Shown: in pieces, positions 58,731 through 64,000 of the stretch
Position numbering within the stretch: the first letter of the stretch is position 1
Layout of the letters: every line of letters starts with the position of its first letter
Assembly (NCBI RefSeq): GCF_029714945.1
Contig: NZ_CP121634.1
Coordinates: 1,819,001 to 1,883,000 of the forward strand
Reading direction: 5' to 3'
Length of the DNA: 64,000 bases
From: Bradyrhizobium sp. CIAT3101
GTDB lineage: Bacteria; Pseudomonadota; Alphaproteobacteria; Rhizobiales; Xanthobacteraceae
Made by a program: the position numbers and the translations under genes
Notes under the pieces: model-generated
Databases searched by the model: none
What the model saw: the letters and a program-made list of their open reading frames with translations, nothing else
What the model was told of the DNA's origin: nothing

Positions 58731-59471
58731 ATGTCCAACGGAAGCAAACAGGTCGCCATTGTCACCGGGGGCTCGCGCGGCATTGGGGCTGCGATTGCCG
58801 AACGGCTCGCCGGCGACGGCTTTGCCGTTGTCATTAACTATGCCGGCAGCGCGGCCGAAGCGGAGGCGCTGGCCGCCAGGATCGCGCAGGCTGGCGGCCG
58901 GGCCATCACCGCGCAGGCCGACGTCAGCGACGCAGCCGCCGTGACGCGGATGTTCGACGCGGCGGAGACCGCGTTCGGTGGCGTCGATGTGCTGGTCAAC
59001 AATGCCGGTGTCATGCGGCTGGCGGCGGTTGCGGATGCCGACGATGCCGTCTTCGACAGCCAGATCGCGATCAATCTGAAAGGCACCTTCAACACGCTGC
59101 GCGAGGCAGCACGCCGGCTGCGCAATGGCGGGCGCATCGTCAATCTGTCGTCGAGCCAGGCCGGTCTGCTGTCTCCGACCTACGGCATCTATGCGGCGAC
59201 CAAGGCGGCCGTCGAGGCTCTGACCCATGTGCTGGCCAAGGAGTTGCGTGGCCGCAACATCACCGTGAATGCCGTGGCGCCCGGTCCGACTGCAACGAAG
59301 CTGTTTCTGGATGGCAAGACTCCGGCGGTGATCGATCATCTCGCCAAGCTCGCGCCGTTGGAGCGGCTGGGCCAGCCCACGGATGTCGCGGCCGCGGTCT
59401 CGTTTCTCGCCGGCCCCGATGGTGGCTGGATCAACGGGCAGGTGCTGCGCGCCAATGGCGGGATCATCTGA
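58731..59471 (+). CDS. SDR-family oxidoreductase
   Basis: This 246-residue short-chain dehydrogenase has the cofactor motif TGGSRGIGAAIA, the NNAG motif and the catalytic Ser-Tyr-Lys (NLSSSQAG, then YAATK). The ATG at 58731 has GGAGAAGG in front and is preferred over an earlier start. The substrate is unknown. It is followed by a hairpin on the opposite strand. Confidence 0.92.
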   Translation: MSNGSKQVAIVTGGSRGIGAAIAERLAGDGFAVVINYAGSAAEAEALAARIAQAGGRAITAQADVSDAAAVTRMFDAAETAFGGVDVLVNNAGVMRLAAVADADDAVFDSQIAINLKGTFNTLREAARRLRNGGRIVNLSSSQAGLLSPTYGIYAATKAAVEALTHVLAKELRGRNITVNAVAPGPTATKLFLDGKTPAVIDHLAKLAPLERLGQPTDVAAAVSFLAGPDGGWINGQVLRANGGII

Positions 59472-59502
59472 TCCCGCCCCGCAGATCCTGCTGCAATTCT
59501 TC

Positions 59503-59536
59503 AAAAACCCGACGCCCTGCCCCCAGCGCGTCGGGT
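59503..59536 (-). terminator. Rho-independent terminator of dctA (probable)
   Basis: On the minus strand a perfect 9-bp stem, ACCCGACGC (59507-59515) with GCGTCGGGT (59528-59536), is followed by TTTTT. It lies about 120 bp after the dctA stop. It could also end the SDR transcript less efficiently. Confidence 0.55.
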
Positions 59537-59653
59537 GGAATGAATGAGTATCAATCGGTGATCCCAACGCCTTGTTGTGACGCGTGATGCACCAATTGAC
59601 CACTCCGGGAAACTACCGCGACGGAACCGACTCACCTGGTGTCGAGCGGTGCG

Positions 59654-60982
59654 TTACGCACTGCCGCCAGGCTCCAGCGCTTCGCCCATCTCTAGCGGAT
59701 GCGCCATGGTCTCGTGCAGCGCCTCGCGGTCGAGCTCTCCCTCCGAGATGCTGATGACGACGCAGGCGACGCCGTTGCCGATCAAATTGGTCAGCGCGCG
59801 GCACTCGCTCATGAACTTGTCGATACCGACCAGGATCGCGATCGACTGGATCGGGATATCAGGCACGATCGAGAGCGTCGCGGCGAGCGTGATGAAGCCG
59901 GCGCCGGTCACGCCCGATGCGCCCTTCGAGGTGATCATCGCGATGCCCAGAATGCCGAGCTCCTGCCAGATCGTCAGATGCGTGTTGGTGGCCTGTGCAA
60001 GGAACAGCGTCGCCAGCGTCATGTAGATGTTGGTGCCGTCGAGGTTGAAGCTGTAGCCGGTCGGAATCACGAGGCCGACCACCGAGCGCGAGGCACCGAG
60101 ATGCTCCATCTTCTGGATCATCTGCGGCAGCACCGTCTCCGATGACGAGGTGCCGAGCACGATCAGCAGTTCGTCCTTGATGTAGGCGATGAAGCGCAGG
60201 ATCGAGAAGCCGGCGAGCCTGGCGATCGAGCCCAGCACGATCAGCACGAACAGGATGCTGGTGAGATAGAATGTGCCGATGAGGGCGGCGAGGTTGAGCA
60301 GCGAGCCGAGGCCGTAGGCGCCGACGGTGAACGCCATCGCGCCGAACGCGCCGATCGGCGCCACGCGCACGATGATGCGGATGATGCCGAAGAACATCTT
60401 TGCGGCCTTGTCGATCGCCTCCGCGATCGGCTCGCCGGTCTTGCCGAGGAAGGCGATGGCGAAGCCGGAGAGGATGGAGACCAGCAGCACCTGCAACAGG
60501 TCGCCACGCGCGATCGCGCCCACATAGCTGTCCGGGATGATCGCCATCAGATGGGCGACGATGCCGTCTTCGTGCGCCTTGGTCACATAGGTCGCCACCG
60601 ATTTCGGATCGATCGTGGAAGGATCGATGTTGAAGCCGCGCCCGGGCTGGAGAATCTCGCCGACCAGGAGGCCGATGGCGAGCGCGACGGTCGAGACCGT
60701 CTCGAAATAGATCAGCGACTTCAATCCGACCCGGCCGACACGCTTGAGGTCGCCCATCGAGGAGATGCCGTGCACCACGGTGCAGAAGATCACCGGCGCG
60801 ATCATCATCTTGATCAGCGCGATGAAGGCGTCACCGAGCGGCTTCAACTCCTTGCCGAGGTCCGGATAGAAATAGCCTATCAGCACCCCGAGCACGATCG
60901 CGATCAGCACCTGGACATAGAGGATCTTGTACCAGGGCTGGTGCCGGCGATGAACGGCTGGCTGGATCGCGACTTGTGTCAT
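59654..60982 (-). CDS. dctA: C4-dicarboxylate transporter DctA
   Basis: This 442-residue sodium/proton:dicarboxylate symporter has the re-entrant loop motif [13 protein letters not shown] and the [14 protein letters not shown] sequence with eight or more membrane segments. DctA imports succinate, malate and fumarate; in rhizobia it feeds nitrogen fixation. The ATG at 60982 fits the family. No dctBD two-component genes are next to it. Confidence 0.93.
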   Translation of the reverse strand: MTQVAIQPAVHRRHQPWYKILYVQVLIAIVLGVLIGYFYPDLGKELKPLGDAFIALIKMMIAPVIFCTVVHGISSMGDLKRVGRVGLKSLIYFETVSTVALAIGLLVGEILQPGRGFNIDPSTIDPKSVATYVTKAHEDGIVAHLMAIIPDSYVGAIARGDLLQVLLVSILSGFAIAFLGKTGEPIAEAIDKAAKMFFGIIRIIVRVAPIGAFGAMAFTVGAYGLGSLLNLAALIGTFYLTSILFVLIVLGSIARLAGFSILRFIAYIKDELLIVLGTSSSETVLPQMIQKMEHLGASRSVVGLVIPTGYSFNLDGTNIYMTLATLFLAQATNTHLTIWQELGILGIAMITSKGASGVTGAGFITLAATLSIVPDIPIQSIAILVGIDKFMSECRALTNLIGNGVACVVISISEGELDREALHETMAHPLEMGEALEPGGSA

Positions 60983-61019
60983 ATGGCTTGCCCCGGAACG
61001 CTTTGATCTTGCATGATTT

Positions 61020-61033
61020 ACATCATGTGATGT
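61020..61033. promoter_or_regulatory. Inverted repeat between dctA and the uracil permease
   Basis: ACATCA and TGATGT form a perfect inverted repeat with a 2-nt spacer, in the 124-bp divergent promoter region, 38 bp before dctA. It has the size of a GntR- or Crp-like site. The regulator is unknown. Confidence 0.4.
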
Positions 61034-61106
61034 TCGCCGCATAAGCAACAATCACATTTTTGTCGGATCGCACGAAGATCAATCGCTGCACCGCAATGGG
61101 GGGAAC

Positions 61107-62426
61107 ATGTCGAACGCAACAGGCTCGGACGAGCACGCGAACAGCTATTTTCCGCGTTGGAAGCTGAAGACCTCGGGCGTGATCATGCCGGAGGAGCGGC
61201 TGCCGTGGGGCCAGACCATCGTCTCCGGTCTCCAGCATTGCGTTGCAATGTCGGGGTCGACGATCATCGCGCCGCTGCTGATGGGGTTTGATCCCAATGT
61301 TGCGGTCCTGTTCTCCGGCGTCGGCACGCTGATCTTCTTCGTCATCGTTGCGGGACGCGTGCCGAGCTATCTCGGCTCGAGCTTCGCGTTCATTGCCGTT
61401 GTCCTCGCCGCCACCGGCTATGCCGGGCATGGGCCGAACCCGAACCTGTCGGTTGCGCTCGGCGGCATCGTTGCGGCCGGTGTGCTGTACGCCGTGATCG
61501 CGCTGATCGTGATGTGGTCGGGGATCGGTTGGGTCGAGCGTTTGATGCCGCCGGCCGTCACCGGCGCCGTGGTTGCCGCGATCGGCCTCAACCTCGCGCC
61601 CGTGGCGGTCAAGGCGGTGAGCGCCAATGCGTTCGAGACCTGGATCGGGCTCGCGACGGTTCTGATCATCGGTGTGCTCGCCGTGGCCGCCCCGGGGCTT
61701 TGGCGCCGACTGCCGATCATCCTCGGCGCGATCGGTGGATATCTGTTGTACCTGCTGTTCGCGAACGGCCTGGGCTTCGGCAAGCCGATCGACTTCACGC
61801 AGCTTTCGGCGGCGCCGTGGTTCGGCCTGCCGAACTTCACGACGCCGACCTTCCATGCCGATGCGATCTTTCTGATCGCGCCGGTCGCGGTCATTCTGGT
61901 CGCCGAGAACCTCGGTCACATCAAGGCGGTCGGCGCCATGACGGGCCGTAGCCTCGATGGCTATCTCGGCCGCGCCTTGTTCGCCGACAGCCTCGCGACG
62001 ATCGTGGCCGGCTGCGGCGGCGGCACCGGCGTCACCACCTATGCCGAGAACATCGGCGTCATGGCGGCGACGAAGGTCTATTCGACCTTGCTGTTTGCCT
62101 TCGCCGCAACCGGGTCGCTACTGCTCGGCTTCTCGCCGAAATTCGGCGCGCTGATCCTGTCGATCCCGGGTCCCGTCATCGGCGGCCTTTCGATCGTGCT
62201 GTTCGGATTGATCGCGGCGATGGCGGGCCGGATCTGGGTCGAGAACAAGGTCGATTTCGCCAATCCGGCGAACCTGATCACCGTCGCCGTGGCGCTGACC
62301 GCAGGCGCCGGCGATCTCACGCTGAAATTCGGTGCGTTCACCCTCGGCGGGATCGGCACCGCCACCTTTGGCGCCATTATTCTGTACCAGATCCTGACCT
62401 CGCCGATCGCGCGCCGCGCGGAATGA
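61107..62426 (+). CDS. Uracil/xanthine permease (NCS2, RutG-like)
   Basis: This 439-residue nucleobase transporter of the NCS2 family has the family signature VAENLGHIKAVGAMTGR and the GGTGVTTYAENIGVMAATKVYS segment. It imports uracil or a related pyrimidine with protons. It is divergent from dctA. The SDR gene follows 72 bp later. No rut or pyrimidine catabolic genes are adjacent. Confidence 0.93.
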   Translation: MSNATGSDEHANSYFPRWKLKTSGVIMPEERLPWGQTIVSGLQHCVAMSGSTIIAPLLMGFDPNVAVLFSGVGTLIFFVIVAGRVPSYLGSSFAFIAVVLAATGYAGHGPNPNLSVALGGIVAAGVLYAVIALIVMWSGIGWVERLMPPAVTGAVVAAIGLNLAPVAVKAVSANAFETWIGLATVLIIGVLAVAAPGLWRRLPIILGAIGGYLLYLLFANGLGFGKPIDFTQLSAAPWFGLPNFTTPTFHADAIFLIAPVAVILVAENLGHIKAVGAMTGRSLDGYLGRALFADSLATIVAGCGGGTGVTTYAENIGVMAATKVYSTLLFAFAATGSLLLGFSPKFGALILSIPGPVIGGLSIVLFGLIAAMAGRIWVENKVDFANPANLITVAVALTAGAGDLTLKFGAFTLGGIGTATFGAIILYQILTSPIARRAE

Positions 62427-62498
62427 ATCCCAGCGATGCGTTGACGGATGGAACAAAAGACCGGTTCCATCCATGATGATGCATCCCGGAGAAAGCTC

Positions 62499-63335
62499 AT
62501 GCCACAGACCGACCTCTCAGCTACCTTTCCCTCACGCCTAGTCGGCCGATATGCGCTGGTGACCGGCGCGTCCCAGGGCATCGGCCGTGCCGTTGCTGTC
62601 AGGCTCGCCCAGGAAGGGGCGACTGTTGCCATCAATTATGTCGATCACCCCGAGAAGGCGGAGGAGACGCTTGCGCTCGCAAGGACCGGATCGGGCGATC
62701 GCGGCCACGGCAAGCTCGATCATGTCATCGTCAAGGCCGACGTCAGCAACGACCATGAGGTGGCTGCGATGTTCGAGACGATCCTGGCACGTTGGAAGCG
62801 TCTCGATTGTCTCGTAAACAATGCCGGCTTCCAGCGGGAATCGCCGAGCGAGGCGCTCGATATCGAAACCTATCGCCGCATCATCGACGTCAACCTGAAT
62901 GGCGCCGTGCTCTGCGCGCAGAAGGCGCTCGCGCATTTCGTTGCGCGCGGCGGGGCTGGCTGCATCATCAATTGCTCCAGCGTGCATCAGATCATCCCGA
63001 AGCCGGGCTATCTCGCTTATTCGATCAGCAAGGGCGGCATGGCCAATTTGACCCGCACATTGGCGCTGGAATTTGCCGGCCGCGGCATCCGCGTCAATGC
63101 GGTCGGTCCTGGCGCGATCGACACGCCGATCAATGCGGCATGGACCGGCGATGCCGACAAGCGCGCCAACGTCGCGAGCCATATCCCGCTCGGGCGCGTC
63201 GGCGCGCCGGAAGAGATCGCCGCCGTCTTCGCCTTCCTTGCCTCGGATGATGCCAGCTACATCACCGGGCAGACCATCTATGCCTGCGGAGGGCTGACGT
63301 TGTTTCCCGAGTTTCGCGACAATTGGGCGAGCTGA
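62499..63335 (+). CDS. SDR-family oxidoreductase
   Basis: This 278-residue short-chain dehydrogenase has TGASQGIGRAVA, an NNAG motif and a YSISK catalytic core, with a glucose-1-dehydrogenase-like sequence. The ATG at 62499 is preferred because GGAG lies 7 bases upstream; a start at 62448 is also open. The substrate is unknown. Confidence 0.9.
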   Translation: MPQTDLSATFPSRLVGRYALVTGASQGIGRAVAVRLAQEGATVAINYVDHPEKAEETLALARTGSGDRGHGKLDHVIVKADVSNDHEVAAMFETILARWKRLDCLVNNAGFQRESPSEALDIETYRRIIDVNLNGAVLCAQKALAHFVARGGAGCIINCSSVHQIIPKPGYLAYSISKGGMANLTRTLALEFAGRGIRVNAVGPGAIDTPINAAWTGDADKRANVASHIPLGRVGAPEEIAAVFAFLASDDASYITGQTIYACGGLTLFPEFRDNWAS

Positions 63336-63481
63336 CCCCGGGAAGTCTTGCGATGCAATCCAGCAACAGTCGGAAAGAACCGCAGCCTCGGCGCGACACC
63401 TACAGGCGAACTCAACCGAACGGTTGATGTCCGATCCTGTCTCCTGGCCCACAGTCCCGGCGGCTCGGAGGTCTGCTTGCA

Positions 63482-64000
63482 ATGAAACTGCGATGGTTGG
63501 GCGCAGGCCTGGGGCTTCTGGTTCTTGGGCTTTTAGTTCTTGGGCTTGTCGTGGTCGATGCGGTGACGACGTCTGCGCAGCAGACGCCGCCACAGCCGCA
63601 CCAGGCTGCGCCGCCGCCGCAGCAACCGGCAGCCAAGCCCGCCAATATCGACCGCAACGGCGTGTTGATGCTGATCCGCTCGACGCTGCTTGCGGTCGAT
63701 CAGGCCAACAAGACCGGCAACTACACGGTGCTGCGCGATCTCGGCGCGCCGGGCTTCCAGGTCAACACCGCGGCAAGGCTCGCGGAGATTTTTGCCAAGC
63801 ACCGCGGCGACAAGCTCGATCTCTCCGGTGTCGCCGTCATCGATCCGCAATTGTCGCTGCTGCCGCAGATCGAGCCCAGCGGGCTGTTGCACATGGCCGG
63901 GTTTTTCCCATCGGTGCCGTCGCAGGTGAATTTTGAACTGCTGTTCGCGCCGGTCGACGGGCAATGGCGTGTGTTCGGCGTGTCGTTGTCAGTCGGGCAG
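63482..64000 (+). CDS. Secreted or anchored hypothetical protein, 3' end outside the window
   Basis: An open frame starts at the ATG at 63482 and runs to the right edge (173 codons, no stop). It begins with a hydrophobic signal or anchor (about residues 5-30, Leu/Gly/Val-rich), then a Pro/Gln/Ala-rich stretch, then a globular part from about residue 55 with no family I recognise. It is incomplete, so length and function cannot be judged. Confidence 0.7.
   Translation, partial: MKLRWLGAGLGLLVLGLLVLGLVVVDAVTTSAQQTPPQPHQAAPPPQQPAAKPANIDRNGVLMLIRSTLLAVDQANKTGNYTVLRDLGAPGFQVNTAARLAEIFAKHRGDKLDLSGVAVIDPQLSLLPQIEPSGLLHMAGFFPSVPSQVNFELLFAPVDGQWRVFGVSLSVGQ

Noticed and set aside
32738..63335. The long nitrogen-catabolism region as an integrative island.
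   Set aside because: No integrase, transposase, tRNA boundary or direct repeats were seen, and GC content looks like the rest, so an island is not supported.

Overview
The window is GC-rich chromosomal DNA. Gene content, gene order and dense families of intergenic palindromes suggest a Bradyrhizobium-type alphaproteobacterium (Nitrobacteraceae). Supporting signs are the order DUF4164-zapA-6S RNA-5-formyl-THF cyclo-ligase, yebC-ruvCAB-ybgC, two cytosolic chemotaxis receptors, and many ABC transporters and LysR regulators. No tRNA, rRNA, CRISPR array, transposase or prophage gene was seen.

Layout. 1-3.5 kb: the 3' end of an RND efflux pump, then a small accessory patch with a RecF/OLD-like ATPase, a MaoC-like hydratase and a tiny secreted His/Trp-rich protein. 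3.6-13.3 kb, minus strand: inositol monophosphatase, a Sel1-repeat lipoprotein-like or periplasmic protein, a ThiE-like protein, and a central-carbon block read tkt, gap, pgk, class II fba, class I fba. 13.5-16.3 kb, plus strand: DUF4164, zapA, a probable 6S RNA, 5-formyl-THF cyclo-ligase and a YmdB-type phosphodiesterase. 16.6-23.1 kb: a COG0523 metallochaperone GTPase, a Tat-exported cyclase-family hydrolase, and a three-gene periplasmic molybdenum hydroxylase (2Fe-2S subunit, molybdopterin subunit, triheme cytochrome c). 23.9-27.2 kb: two soluble chemotaxis receptors that carry a shared sensor-like module at the C-terminus; one also has a PilZ-like segment. 27.4-32.6 kb: yebC, ruvCAB, a Tat-exported phosphoesterase, ybgC and a DUF1348 protein.

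32.7-63.3 kb is a long catabolic region for nitrogenous compounds, with three LysR regulators. Module 1 (32.7-43.3 kb) has a glutamine amidotransferase, an N-carbamoyl-amino-acid hydrolase, a polar amino-acid ABC transporter with two paralogous binding proteins, a PuuE-like CE4 hydrolase, a hydantoin racemase, an orphan peptide-type binding protein and an amidohydrolase. It looks like a ureide or hydantoin pathway. Module 2 (43.3-52.7 kb) has a polyamine-type ABC transporter, a DadA-like flavoenzyme, a three-subunit HcnABC/opine-oxidase-like dehydrogenase and RidA. This fits uptake and oxidation of an amine or imino acid. Module 3 (52.7-56.9 kb) has an MFS transporter, a GAF protein and a second amidohydrolase. 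After it come an ABC-F ATPase, two SDRs, DctA, a uracil/xanthine permease and a truncated secreted protein at the window edge.

The most unusual things found are: a coding intergenic-type palindrome fused in frame to the N-terminus of a flavoenzyme (48.3 kb); a leader with three overlapping, mutually exclusive hairpins before the ATPase gene (1.16-1.22 kb); the non-canonical ureide cluster; and the receptor pair with reversed domain order. No clearly new multi-gene defence or mobile system was found. Function calls rest on motifs read by eye, not on database searches.
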